Below, piece by piece: positions 51,193 through 59,727 of a stretch of DNA of 64,000 nt. Each line of letters begins with the position of its first letter. Position 1 is the stretch's first letter. The notes beneath the pieces were generated by a model. That model was not told the origin of the DNA. It searched no databases and worked only from the letters and a program-made list of their open reading frames with translations. This DNA is from WHTK01 sp965197795 (GTDB lineage: Bacteria > Chloroflexota > Dehalococcoidia > DSTF01 > WHTK01), in contig OZ240228.1 in NCBI GenBank assembly GCA_965197795.1, forward strand, positions 2,976,001-3,040,000, written 5' to 3'. A program made the translations under genes and the position numbers.

Positions 51193-52527
51193 CTACTCCG
51201 ACTCGCAGGCCATGAGGTCGGCGTAAGTCTCACGACGCCGCACGAGACGTGCCTTGCCGTCACGCACGAAGACGATGGGCGGCTTGAGCGCGCCGTTGTA
51301 GTTGCTGCCCATCGCCAGGCAGTAGGCGCCGGAGGCGGGAATCGCCAGGACCTCACCGGGCTGGAGGCGCGGCAGATTCACGTCGTGCACCAGGATGTCG
51401 CCCGACTCGCAGTACTTGCCGGCGACGGTGACCAACTCCTCATTGGCCGCGAGCGGTCGGTCGGCCGGGATCGCCTCGTAGCGGGCGTCGTAGATCGCGG
51501 GTCGAATGTTGTCGGCCATGCCGCCATCGACGGCGACGTAGGTGCGCACGCCGGGTATCTCCTTGCGCGCGCCAACGCTGTACAGCGCGACGCCGGCCCG
51601 GCCCACCACGGAGCGCCCCGGTTCCAGTACGACGCGTGGCATTTCCAGGCCATGCCGCGCGCAAGCTGACTTCACGGCGTCCGCGATGATCTCGGCGAAG
51701 TGCGAGATCGGTGGCGGCGCCTCTTCGCGCACGTACTGCAGGCCGAAGCCGCCGCCGGGGCTGAACTCGCGCAGTTGCAGGCCGTGCTTGCGCGCCATTT
51801 CGCCCGCGAAGGCGATTGTCTTTTCGATTGCTTCTGCGTATGGTTCCGACTCGAAGAGCTGCGAGCCGATGTGGCAGTGAACGCCCGTCACGTCGAGGTT
51901 TTTGGACGCCAGGGCGCGCTTGACCGCCTCCTCGGCCTGTCCCTCAATCAGCGGCAGGCCGAACTTGGAGTCGACGACGCCGGTCGTGATATGGGCGTGC
52001 GTGTGCGGGTCGACGTCTGGCGTGATCCGCAGCAGCACGGCCTGCTTTCGTCCTGCGGCTTTGGCCACGGCATCGATCTGCTCGACGTCGAGGAAGTTGT
52101 CGATGACGATGCGGCCGATGCCGGCGTTGATCGCCTCCTCGAGCTCGGCGCGCGATTTGTTGTTGCCGTGCATGTAGACGCGTTCCATGGGGAACTCGGA
52201 GGCCTTGGCCACCGCGATCTCGCCGCCGGCGACGACATCGAGGCCCATGCCCTGGTCGGCGATGACGCCGGCCAGGGCCTTGCCGAGGTAGGCCTTGGCG
52301 GCGTAGAGGACGAGCACGTCGGGCAGCCGAGAAGCGAATTCGTCCTGCATCTCCTGGCAGCGGGCGCGCAGGTCGGCCTCGTCGAAAACGTAGACCGGCG
52401 TGCCGAATTGTCGCGCCAGCTCGACGGCGTCGCAGCCACCGATCGTCAGGTGCCCGGCCGCGTTGATGCCGGCCGTGAGCGGTAGGACGCCCTGCAACAC
52501 AGGGTCAAGAGTGGTATGCGCAGTCAT
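51193..52527 (-). CDS. lysA: Diaminopimelate decarboxylase
   Basis: LysA makes L-lysine from meso-diaminopimelate with PLP. The PLP-binding Lys is in VLYAAKAYLGKALAGVI, and HCHIGSQLFE with SPGGGFGLQYV bind the phosphate. The C-terminal blocks CESGDILVHD and GAYCLAMGSNYNG complete the site. At 444 residues it is full length. TATAAT lies 7 nt before the ATG at 52527, so it is probably leaderless. holB and ricT follow. Confidence 0.95.
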   Translation of the reverse strand: MTAHTTLDPVLQGVLPLTAGINAAGHLTIGGCDAVELARQFGTPVYVFDEADLRARCQEMQDEFASRLPDVLVLYAAKAYLGKALAGVIADQGMGLDVVAGGEIAVAKASEFPMERVYMHGNNKSRAELEEAINAGIGRIVIDNFLDVEQIDAVAKAAGRKQAVLLRITPDVDPHTHAHITTGVVDSKFGLPLIEGQAEEAVKRALASKNLDVTGVHCHIGSQLFESEPYAEAIEKTIAFAGEMARKHGLQLREFSPGGGFGLQYVREEAPPPISHFAEIIADAVKSACARHGLEMPRVVLEPGRSVVGRAGVALYSVGARKEIPGVRTYVAVDGGMADNIRPAIYDARYEAIPADRPLAANEELVTVAGKYCESGDILVHDVNLPRLQPGEVLAIPASGAYCLAMGSNYNGALKPPIVFVRDGKARLVRRRETYADLMACESE

Positions 52528-52534
52528 GCGACCG

Positions 52535-52540
52535 ATTATA
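52535..52540 (-). promoter_or_regulatory. -10 element of lysA-holB-ricT (TATAAT), probably leaderless
   Basis: TATAAT on the minus strand ends 7 nt before the lysA ATG. Confidence 0.6.
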
Positions 52541-52668
52541 GGTGGCGCAAGGCTAGAAGACAGGGAGTGGCCGGCCAGCTCGCCTTAAGCCTTAAGCAGC
52601 TGCCTGGGTCCCACCGCGGTCAGCGACGAACTCGTTCCAAATTCTTTCGGCGTCCTTTAGCCAGCCTC

Positions 52669-53013
52669 CTATCTAGGCGATAGACACAAGAATCGGTCAA
52701 CGGTTCCTGCCAAGCGGAATGAAATGGTGCAGCCGATACCGGGAAGCTGGTTCTGGTTAAGGTAACCATTGAACCTGTAAACGTCAGAGCCGCCCTCATT
52801 GCAGCTCACTTCGGCGAGATTCACATAGTTAGTACTGAACTCACTGAGTTGTACGCAGTCACCCCTATCGAGGTCTGGAACTGTCGAATCAAATGACTCA
52901 GGACTATCTCCAATGATGGTCGTGCGTGCAATGACAAGCAGTACGACGACGAGAACGATTGCGCCGACGTATAGGAGGGGATTCTGATTGATAGACTCGA
53001 AGAGCTTTTCCAT
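52669..53013 (-). CDS. Small anchored extracytoplasmic protein, low GC
   Basis: A predicted 114-residue protein with one N-terminal membrane helix (LLYVGAIVLVVVLLVIARTT). The outer domain of about 75 residues has four cysteines (GDCVQL, VSCNEG, IGCTISF, FLCLSP). The family is unknown. G+C is clearly below the surrounding genes, and it borders an integrase remnant, so it may have been acquired. Confidence 0.5.
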   Translation of the reverse strand: MEKLFESINQNPLLYVGAIVLVVVLLVIARTTIIGDSPESFDSTVPDLDRGDCVQLSEFSTNYVNLAEVSCNEGGSDVYRFNGYLNQNQLPGIGCTISFRLAGTVDRFLCLSPR

Positions 53014-53030
53014 GCCGGGACTATCCTACG

Positions 53031-53216
53031 CTAGCTCAGGCACCGCCTTCCGCAGTTCGTCCAGGTGCAGGTAGTCAACGTATCGCTGGGTCGTACTCAG
53101 CTGTGAGTGGCCCAGGAGCTTGCTGACGGCCACTGCGTTGCCGGAGTAGCGCAGCGTGCGTAGTGCATATGTATGCCTAAGACTGTGCGGGCTGATGCTT
53201 GGTAGCGGATTAGTTC
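53031..53216 (-). pseudogene. Tyrosine recombinase (Xer/integrase) C-terminal remnant
   Basis: Reading down from about 53216 the minus strand encodes LPSISPHSLRHTYALRTLRY, then SGNAVAVSKLLGHSQLSTTQ and RYVDYLHLDELRKAVPEL followed by TAG. The catalytic Arg of LRHT, His of GHS and nucleophile Tyr of RYVDY are kept, but the rest of the enzyme is missing. It marks a lost integrative element or a decayed host recombinase. Confidence 0.75.
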
Positions 53217-53416
53217 AAGTAACGAGATGGGGCCAAAGGGATCATCTAAGCCTTCAGCAACCCCCGCCGTCCCAGCGCCCGCTCGAACGTAGGCTGCATC
53301 TTTCATGACAGATAATACTCTTTTAAGGCCTGGACAACCGGGTTGCAAAACACATGCGAGTGATGAACGTCGATCATGGCTGTTGTAAGAGCTCGTACAG
53401 TAGCGTAGGTGAAGTG
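53217..53416. other. Gap with a doubtful short frame
   Basis: Between the recombinase remnant and the HtrA gene a minus-strand frame opens at 53348-53294 with MKDAAYVRAGAGTAGVAEG but shows no family features and runs on antisense to the recombinase frame. A TATCTGTCATG-type stretch and lower GC suggest remnant mobile-element DNA. No other feature is seen. Confidence 0.3.
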
Positions 53417-54472
53417 ATGCTCGAAAAGTTCCGGTGGGGTCTGGTGGTAGTGGTGAGCATGGCGCTGGGCGCCACAGCGGTGGTCGGTATCGACTCGCTG
53501 CGGGAGGAAGGCCCCGTTGCGACGTCCACGACGATCATCGAGCGGGTCAACACACCCGATACGAGTGGCGTCTCGCTGTCGTCGGAAGATAGCGTGGCAG
53601 ACCTGGTCGAAGCCGTACGGGATTCGATCGTCCGCATCGACGCCAGCGATCCGGGCTCGTTTGGCGGTGGGGTTGGCTCCGGCGTCGTCCTCGACACCGA
53701 AGGCCACATCCTGACCAACAATCACGTCGTGGGCCAGGGGGACGTCCTCAGGGTCACCTTGCTCGATGGCACCCAGGGTTCCGCCACGGTTGTCGGGCGA
53801 GACGTCGGCAACGACCTCGCCGTGATCAAAGCGGACATCCCGGCGGACAAGCTGTCGCCGGCAACGCTTGGCGACTCCGAGCGGGTACGAATTGGTGAGC
53901 TGGCCATCGCGATTGGCAACCCCTTCACCATCGAGGGTACGGTCACCGAAGGCATCGTCAGCGGGCTCGGCCGGTCGCTGCTTGGCTCCGGCGGCCGCCA
54001 GATGCGTGAGCTGATCCAGTCAGACGCCGCGATCAACCCCGGCAACTCGGGCGGAGCGCTGTTCAACTCCCGTGGCGAGGTCATCGGCATCACGACGGCG
54101 ATCGAGAACCCGACGAACGACCGCGTATTCATCGGAATCGGCTACGCGGTGCCGATCAACACGGCGATTCGCTTCCTGCCGCAGATGCTGGCCGGTGAAG
54201 ACATCCAGCACCCGCGCCTCGGGATCCAGCTGCAGTCGCTGTCCTCGCCGCCAGTGATCGTCGCGGTCGAGCTGGGCTCGGGCGCCGACCAGGGCGGCCT
54301 GGAGGCCGGCGATGCGATTACGGCGCTGGACGGCGCCGCGATCGTGACGTTCGACGACCTGGCTGAGTACATCGACCGAAGAGCGGTTGGCGAAGTCATC
54401 GACGTCACGGTTCTTCGCGACGGCAACGAGCTGACGTTGGCTGTGCAGCTCGTTGCATGGGATATTGACTAA
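53417..54472 (+). CDS. HtrA/DegP-like serine protease with PDZ domain
   Basis: ATG at 53417 gives 351 residues with one N-terminal signal anchor (WGLVVVVSMALGATAVVGI). The trypsin-like domain has the triad His (LTNNHVV), Asp (GNDLAVIKAD) and Ser (INPGNSGGALF). A single PDZ domain (about 255-345) ends the protein. Such proteases handle misfolded exported proteins. An in-frame ATG at 53354 would add 21 polar residues before the anchor and is less likely. Confidence 0.9.
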   Translation: MLEKFRWGLVVVVSMALGATAVVGIDSLREEGPVATSTTIIERVNTPDTSGVSLSSEDSVADLVEAVRDSIVRIDASDPGSFGGGVGSGVVLDTEGHILTNNHVVGQGDVLRVTLLDGTQGSATVVGRDVGNDLAVIKADIPADKLSPATLGDSERVRIGELAIAIGNPFTIEGTVTEGIVSGLGRSLLGSGGRQMRELIQSDAAINPGNSGGALFNSRGEVIGITTAIENPTNDRVFIGIGYAVPINTAIRFLPQMLAGEDIQHPRLGIQLQSLSSPPVIVAVELGSGADQGGLEAGDAITALDGAAIVTFDDLAEYIDRRAVGEVIDVTVLRDGNELTLAVQLVAWDID

Positions 54473-54496
54473 CTGTTTCGAGTCCTCCATCGGATG

Positions 54497-54522
54497 ACGG
54501 ACCGGCAATTTCGCCGGTCCGT
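54497..54522 (+). terminator. Terminator after the HtrA gene
   Basis: A 10-bp perfect stem (arm ACGGACCGGC, 54497-54506 with 54513-54522) with a 6-nt loop is followed by TTCCGTTTCC. Confidence 0.7.
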
Positions 54523-54595
54523 TTCCGTTTCCACGATCCGGTTACACTGAGATCGCGGCGTCCGACGAATCGGCCCGCCAGGAGGCGTCCGTCGA

Positions 54596-56143
54596 GTGTC
54601 TGAAGGGCATCGTAGCCTCCCTTATACGCAAATGCTTCCAGGATTACACGGCAGGTCGGCGGTCCAGATCGCGGCTCGTTTGAGTCTGCCGCTGGCGGCG
54701 GTGATCGGACTCGTTGCGTCTCTCGTCTTCGTGCTGGCGCCCAGCACCAACCGTCCGATCTTCGACGACAGCTATATCAGCCTGACCTACGCTCGCAACC
54801 TGGCGGAGATCGGCAAGCTCAGCTTCGACGGCGAAACCTGGTCAACGGGAGCAACGAGCCCGCTGCACGTCGTGATCATGGCGGTCCCGATAGCGCTGGG
54901 CATCGGCCCGTTCAGCGTCAGCCTCGGCGTCGGCATCCTGAGTCACGCGCTGCTAGCTATTGGCGTCTACCTGCTGGGCTGGGCGATCTTCCACAACCGT
55001 CTCGCCGCCTTCATCGGCGCCTTCGCGATCTCCACGGCTGGTCTGGCGGTGCTCGATTCCGGCGGCGGCCTGGAAACCAGCCTGTTCATGGCGTTGCTGG
55101 CTTTTAGCATGGCGTCGTACCTGCTGGACGGCTCGCCGCGCGGGCGGCTGCTGACGGGCGTGCTAATCGCGCTGCTGGTCTGGACCCGGCCCGAGGGCGC
55201 TCTGATGCTGCCGGCGATCCTCGTCTACCGCTGGATCGACCGCACAGAGGGTGAACCGCTGCGCGATTACGCGGCCGACGGCGCGAGACTCGCGCTGCCC
55301 GGCCTCTTCGCGGGCGGGACTATCGCGCTGCTCTCGCTGCTGGTTAACGGGACGCTGACCGGCACCGGCAGCGCCAAGTGGCGTTTCTTCCAGGAAGATG
55401 AGCAGCCGCTGGCCGACAAGATATCGATCGCCTCGGACCAGATCGGGATACTGGCGGGAACGGTGATACCGCTGGTGGTGCTGGCAGCCCTGACAGCGCG
55501 ACGCAAAGAGACGGTCCTGTTCGCGCTGTTCTGGGTGCCGGTAGTGATCGCCTACGTGCTGTTGTTCCCGAGCGGGCTGAATCACTACTTCTACCGTTAC
55601 CAGCACCCGGTGTTGCCGTTGCTCGCCGTCCTGGCCGGTGGTGGCGCTGCCTACCTGATCACGTATGCGTTGTCCCACCGCGACTACGTAGTCAAGGGGC
55701 TGGTCGTGGTGGCGTTGCTCGTGGCGCTGGTGCCGATCGCGAAGCAGTACGAGCATTGGCGCGACGTCTACGCGCAGGCGTCGCGCGAGACGCTGAACGA
55801 CCTCGAGGCGATGGCGCTGGACCTGAACTCGATCGTAGCACCGGACCAGACGCTGGCGGCGCACGATATCGGCGCCCTGGGCTACTTCGCGGAGTTTGAG
55901 GTGCTCGACATGGTCGGGCTGGTTGACGATGAGGTGATCCCGTTTCACGAAGACCGCGACTTCATCACGTATTTCAACCAGGTTGAGCCGGACTACCTGC
56001 TGACGTTTCCCGACTGGGACCTGTTTTTCTTCCGTCTCTTTCCGCAGGACCACCCGGAGCGCTTTGAGCTGGTCAAGGTGTATGCAGGCGGTCCGGTTCG
56101 CGACCAGCCTTACGTCCTGTACCGCGTGATCTACGTTCCTTAA
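54596..56143 (+). CDS. GT-C-type membrane glycosyltransferase
   Basis: The 515-residue protein has about ten membrane helices. The first loop carries IFDDSYISLTYARNLAEIGK, the Asp-Asp site typical of GT-C enzymes that use polyprenyl-phosphate sugars, followed by WSTGATSPLHVV. A soluble C-terminal part ends at the stop (DPERFELVKVY-like). Protein mannosylation or cell-surface glycan synthesis is likely, but the acceptor is unknown. The start is GTG with AGGAGGCG upstream. Confidence 0.75.
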   Translation: MSEGHRSLPYTQMLPGLHGRSAVQIAARLSLPLAAVIGLVASLVFVLAPSTNRPIFDDSYISLTYARNLAEIGKLSFDGETWSTGATSPLHVVIMAVPIALGIGPFSVSLGVGILSHALLAIGVYLLGWAIFHNRLAAFIGAFAISTAGLAVLDSGGGLETSLFMALLAFSMASYLLDGSPRGRLLTGVLIALLVWTRPEGALMLPAILVYRWIDRTEGEPLRDYAADGARLALPGLFAGGTIALLSLLVNGTLTGTGSAKWRFFQEDEQPLADKISIASDQIGILAGTVIPLVVLAALTARRKETVLFALFWVPVVIAYVLLFPSGLNHYFYRYQHPVLPLLAVLAGGGAAYLITYALSHRDYVVKGLVVVALLVALVPIAKQYEHWRDVYAQASRETLNDLEAMALDLNSIVAPDQTLAAHDIGALGYFAEFEVLDMVGLVDDEVIPFHEDRDFITYFNQVEPDYLLTFPDWDLFFFRLFPQDHPERFELVKVYAGGPVRDQPYVLYRVIYVP

Positions 56144-56910
56144 AAGGAAGGCGGCGGCGATAACCATCTGAGGCGGCGGCGGAGCCGCGTGACCAGCATC
56201 ACCAGTGCTCCGGCTGCAAAGCCACCGATGTGCGCCCACCAGGCGACGCCGGACCCGGTTGTGGTCTGGCCGATCTCCGACAGGCCGAAAAGCAATTGCG
56301 TCAGGAACCAGATCAACATCAAAGCGACGGCCGGCACAACGAGCGGCAAGAAGAAGAGCGGCAAGATGATCACCTGCACGCGGGCCTTGGGATAGAGGAT
56401 GAGGTAGGCGCCCATGATCCCCGCGATCGCGCCAGATGCGCCCACGTTGGGGACCACGTTGTCCAACGTGAAGAAAGCCTGCACTCCGGAAGCCATGAGG
56501 CCGCAGAAGAAATAGAAGAGCAGATAGCGGCGGTGGCCGAGGCGATCTTCCACGTTGTCGCCGAAAATCCAGAGGAACAGCATGTTGAAGGCGATGTGAG
56601 TCCATCCGGCATGCACGAACATGGAGCTGAAGAGCGTCAGCGGTTCGCGCCCATCCGTGGGACAGAACCAGAAGATCTCCCTCGGGCTGGCGTCAGTCGA
56701 GACCCCCATGTAGTCGGCCAAGCATGGGGGCATAAAGCCCCAGTCGAAGAAGAAGAGGTCGGCGTCGCTGATGGCGAAGGGGCCGATGAGCTGGTCCGGT
56801 ACCGTGTCGAGGGTGATCGTGTAGAGAAAGACGACGGCATTGATCGCGATCAGCGTCCAGTTGACGTAGGGCGTTGTGTTGCGGCGCAGGAAGTCGCCAA
56901 CCGGGATCAC
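56140..56910 (-). CDS. Rhomboid-family intramembrane serine protease
   Basis: The 256-residue protein has six hydrophobic helices. The catalytic Ser is in VGASGAIAGIMGAYL and the His in WWAHIGGFAAGALV. The L1 loop (HAGWTHIAFNMLFLWIFGDN) is a family hallmark. A loop between helices 1 and 2 holds two cysteines (PPCLADYMG, WFCPTDG). Substrates are unknown. It is convergent with the glycosyltransferase gene, overlapping by 4 bases. Confidence 0.92.
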   Translation of the reverse strand: MIPVGDFLRRNTTPYVNWTLIAINAVVFLYTITLDTVPDQLIGPFAISDADLFFFDWGFMPPCLADYMGVSTDASPREIFWFCPTDGREPLTLFSSMFVHAGWTHIAFNMLFLWIFGDNVEDRLGHRRYLLFYFFCGLMASGVQAFFTLDNVVPNVGASGAIAGIMGAYLILYPKARVQVIILPLFFLPLVVPAVALMLIWFLTQLLFGLSEIGQTTTGSGVAWWAHIGGFAAGALVMLVTRLRRRLRWLSPPPSF

Positions 56911-56933
56911 GTCTTAAATCCTAACGTCTCGAG

Positions 56934-57464
56934 TCAGAAGTCGACGCCGGGTTGCGCCTTGATGCCGGAGGTGAACGGGTGCTTGATCTCGCGCATCTCG
57001 GTGACGAGGTCGGCGAACTCGATCAGCTTCTCGTGGGCCTCGCGGCCCGTGATCACGATGTGTTGGTTGGGGGGCCGGTCGCGCAGCGTCGTAATGACCT
57101 CGTCGACGTCGAGCCAGCCGTAGGTTATCGGGTACGTGATCTCGTCCAGGATGACGATGTCGTACTGGCCGGAGACGATCTTCTCGCTGCACAGCCCCCA
57201 GCAACGCCTCGCCAGCGCCTTGTCCTTCTCGATGTCCTTCGAGAGCCAGGTGAAGCCGCCGCCCAGCGGGATCATTTCGACGCCCAGCTTGCGGGCGGCG
57301 CGCTCCTCACCGAAGTTGGCGCTCTCGTGCTTGATGAAGGAGAGCATGCAGACCTTCATGCCACGGCCCCAGGCGCGCAGCAGCATCCCCAGCGCGGCGG
57401 TCGTCTTGCCCTTGCCGTTGCCCGTGTAGACGATGACCAGCGGCTTACGCTTCTTGACCGGCAT
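56934..57464 (-). CDS. cobO: Cob(I)alamin adenosyltransferase (CobO/BtuR type)
   Basis: This enzyme transfers adenosyl from ATP to cob(I)alamin or its precursor. The P-loop VYTGNGKGKTTAALGMLLRA, ILDEITYPITYGWLD and the end HPFTSGIKAQPGVDF fix the family. It has 176 residues. No other corrinoid genes are present in the window, so it may serve salvage. Confidence 0.94.
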   Translation of the reverse strand: MPVKKRKPLVIVYTGNGKGKTTAALGMLLRAWGRGMKVCMLSFIKHESANFGEERAARKLGVEMIPLGGGFTWLSKDIEKDKALARRCWGLCSEKIVSGQYDIVILDEITYPITYGWLDVDEVITTLRDRPPNQHIVITGREAHEKLIEFADLVTEMREIKHPFTSGIKAQPGVDF

Positions 57465-57479
57465 GACGATACTCGGCCC

Positions 57480-58775
57480 CTATAGCGTCAAGAGGGAGGC
57501 GAACCGGCGATCGGAGCGGTGCGGCCCTACGACGGCGAGGTTGAGCTTGTCGTGGCGCAGGACGTCTCGCGCTACGCGCGTCATATCGTCGGTCGTGATC
57601 GCGTCCAGGCGAGCCACGATGTCCTCCGGCGTGCGGATCTCGCCGGTCAGGATCTCTTGCCCGCCGAGCCAGCCGGTGACCGCGCGAGTGTCCTCCATCC
57701 GCAGCAGCAGGCGTCCTTTGGACAGTTCACGGGCCTTGTGTAGCTCTTCTTCCGGGACGCCCTCCCTATCGAGGCGTCGCAGTTCGTTCATCAGCGCGTC
57801 CACGGCTCGAGGGCCGTTCGAGGGGTCCACGGCGGCGTACACGCTGAAGGAGCCGGCGTCCTTGAAGTGGGACACGTAGCTGCTGACGTCGTAGCAGAGC
57901 CCCTGGCGTTCGCGTAGTTCGACGAAGAGGCGGCTGCTCATGCTCTCGCCAAAGAGGACGCTGACCAGGTCCAGCGCGTGACGGTCCGGGTGATTCAGCG
58001 GCAGCGCGTGCAGGCCGAGCTGCACGTGCGTCTGCTCGGTGCGCTTGTAGATCAGCGAGCACCTGGGGGCTGTCTGACCGTCCACGGCAGGGAACCAGTT
58101 GATGGGCTCGCCGGAGGCCATCGAGCCTAGCGTCGGCTCCAGCAACGAGAGGATCTCGTCCTCTTCCACGTTGCCGGCGACGGCGACAACCATGTTGTTC
58201 GGCACGTACTGGTGTTGCACGTAGTCAACCACGATGTCACGCGTCAAGCCCGTGACGGATTCCTTGGTGCCGGCGACGTCGAGGCCCAGCGGTTGGTCGG
58301 GCCAGAGCAATTCGTCGAGCAGCAGGTCGACCTGCTGGCCGGGCGAGTCGGCGACCGAGGCAAGTTCCTCCAGTACGACCTTGCGTTCTTTCTCGAGTTC
58401 GGCCTGCTCCAGCAGTGGGGCCTGGACCAGGTCGCAGAGCACATCGAGGGCCAATTGGAGGTGAGGTCGCGCCACCTTGACGTAGAACACGGTGTACTCG
58501 CGGTCCGTCGCGGCGTTTATGATGCCGCCGACCCCGTCGATGGCCTCGGAGATCAACTGGGCCTCGGGCCGTTTGGCGGTGCCCTTGAAGGTCAGGTGTT
58601 CGAGGAAGTGCGAGACGCCGGCCTGGACCGGCGATTCGTAGCGCGATCCGGCGGCGATGTAGATGCTGATCGCCACCGACCGCGAGTGCGGCATCGGAGC
58701 CGTGATCAGTCGTAGGCCGTTAGCGAACTGTTTCTTGCTGTAAAGCGTCTCAGACTGGGCCGGTGAGATTTGCAC
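57480..58775 (-). CDS. M16-family zinc metallopeptidase
   Basis: GTG at 58775 gives 431 residues, the size of a single M16 half-shell. The inverted zinc motif is HFLEHLTFKGT (HxxEH), with the distal Glu in LEKERKVVLEELA. The C-terminal block ERQGLCYDVSSYVSHFKDAG is conserved. It resembles the processing-peptidase-like bacterial M16B group. TAGACT lies 8 nt before the GTG. Upstream in-frame codons to 59132 are antisense to the next gene and are rejected. Confidence 0.9.
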   Translation of the reverse strand: MQISPAQSETLYSKKQFANGLRLITAPMPHSRSVAISIYIAAGSRYESPVQAGVSHFLEHLTFKGTAKRPEAQLISEAIDGVGGIINAATDREYTVFYVKVARPHLQLALDVLCDLVQAPLLEQAELEKERKVVLEELASVADSPGQQVDLLLDELLWPDQPLGLDVAGTKESVTGLTRDIVVDYVQHQYVPNNMVVAVAGNVEEDEILSLLEPTLGSMASGEPINWFPAVDGQTAPRCSLIYKRTEQTHVQLGLHALPLNHPDRHALDLVSVLFGESMSSRLFVELRERQGLCYDVSSYVSHFKDAGSFSVYAAVDPSNGPRAVDALMNELRRLDREGVPEEELHKARELSKGRLLLRMEDTRAVTGWLGGQEILTGEIRTPEDIVARLDAITTDDMTRVARDVLRHDKLNLAVVGPHRSDRRFASLLTL

Positions 58776-58783
58776 GTCTCCGT

Positions 58784-58789
58784 AGTCTA
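58784..58789 (-). promoter_or_regulatory. -10 element of the M16 gene (TAGACT), probably leaderless
   Basis: TAGACT on the minus strand ends 8 nt before the GTG at 58775. Confidence 0.4.
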
Positions 58790-58887
58790 AGGCGCTACCC
58801 GTTCGCGGTCTATGCGGCGGCGTTGCGCCTGCTTGGCGCCAGACGATACGCTGAACGGCGAAGTCGAACCTGAGGTTAGGAGCGCCG

Positions 58888-59622
58888 ATGTCGAAGCTTG
58901 CAGATGCTATTCGCCGCAGCCAGAGGGTGGAGTCGGCGCCGATGGGCTTCGGCGCCGCGAGGGCCGAACCACGACCGACCATGCTGGTCGGCTTCTTCGG
59001 CCCGGAGGGCGATGTCGCCAAGGCCGGCAAGGCGGGAGCCGACTTCGTCCTGGTCGACGCTCGTAACGGCAAGCTGGACGCGGCGAAGGCACGTGGCGCG
59101 GCCGGCGATCTGGCGCTCGGCGCCTGGACCACGGCGCAGGACTCCGCCGCCGCCGCGGCGCTGCGCGAGGGTGGGATCGACTTCCTGGTCGTGGCGGAGG
59201 ACTCGCCGGCGGCTTCACTGCTGGATGATGACCTGGGCTACGTCCTGGCCCTTCCGTCGCAGCCCGAGGAGCTCTTCCTACGCTCGCTCGAGCCGCTGTC
59301 GTTGGAGGCGCTGCTGCTGCATAACATCCCGTCGCCTCTGACGGTGGCGGGTGAGCTGGAGCTGAGCCGTACCAGCGCTCTGGCTCGCCGCCCGATGCTC
59401 TGCGAGACGGCGCCCGATGCCTCCGCTGACGATTTGCAGTGCCTACGCGCGGCCGGGGTCGCAGCCGTGATGACGGACGTCGCTGGTTTGGCGCAGCTCA
59501 AGGAGACCGTGAAGTCGCTGCCGCAGCGCAAGGCTCGTCGCGACGAGCGCGCCGTGGTCTCGCTGCCGCGCGGCCAGGTGGCTGCGGAAGAAGACGACGA
59601 AGAGGACGACTTCCTGAGCTGA
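58888..59622 (+). CDS. Hypothetical protein, possible TIM-barrel-like fold
   Basis: A predicted 244-residue soluble protein that I do not recognise. Alternating strands and helices (MLVGFFGPEGDVAKAGKAGA, DFVLVDARNGKLDAAKA, DFLVVAEDSPAASLL, GVAAVMTDVAGLAQLKE) suggest a beta/alpha barrel without clear active-site motifs. It ends in the acidic tail EEDDEEDDFLS. AGGAG lies 7 nt before the ATG. It lies just upstream of lexA but a separate promoter serves lexA. Confidence 0.5.
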   Translation: MSKLADAIRRSQRVESAPMGFGAARAEPRPTMLVGFFGPEGDVAKAGKAGADFVLVDARNGKLDAAKARGAAGDLALGAWTTAQDSAAAAALREGGIDFLVVAEDSPAASLLDDDLGYVLALPSQPEELFLRSLEPLSLEALLLHNIPSPLTVAGELELSRTSALARRPMLCETAPDASADDLQCLRAAGVAAVMTDVAGLAQLKETVKSLPQRKARRDERAVVSLPRGQVAAEEDDEEDDFLS

Positions 59623-59659
59623 CCCTCCCACGGCAAGCGAACATGTTTTCTTTAACTGG

Positions 59660-59689
59660 TTGACAATATCGAAAAGCGACTCGTACACT
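59660..59689 (+). promoter_or_regulatory. lexA promoter
   Basis: TTGACA (59660-59665) and TACACT (59684-59689) with an 18-bp spacer lie 39 bases before the lexA ATG. Confidence 0.75.
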
Positions 59690-59697
59690 TGTGCGTC

Positions 59698-59711
59698 AGA
59701 ACAGGCGTTTC
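59698..59711 (+). promoter_or_regulatory. LexA operator (SOS box)
   Basis: AGAACAGGCGTTTC matches the Gram-positive-type LexA consensus CGAACRNRYGTTYC at 13 of 14 positions. It lies right after the expected transcription start and before lexA, so LexA should repress itself. A weaker palindrome GAACATGTTTTC lies upstream of the -35 at 59639-59650. Confidence 0.75.
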
Positions 59712-59727
59712 AAGGAGTCCCGTCCAC

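Noticed and set aside
55163..56605. A 480-codon minus-strand frame opposite the glycosyltransferase
   Set aside because: Arg/Gln/His-rich shadow sequence with no domain, overlapping two real genes.
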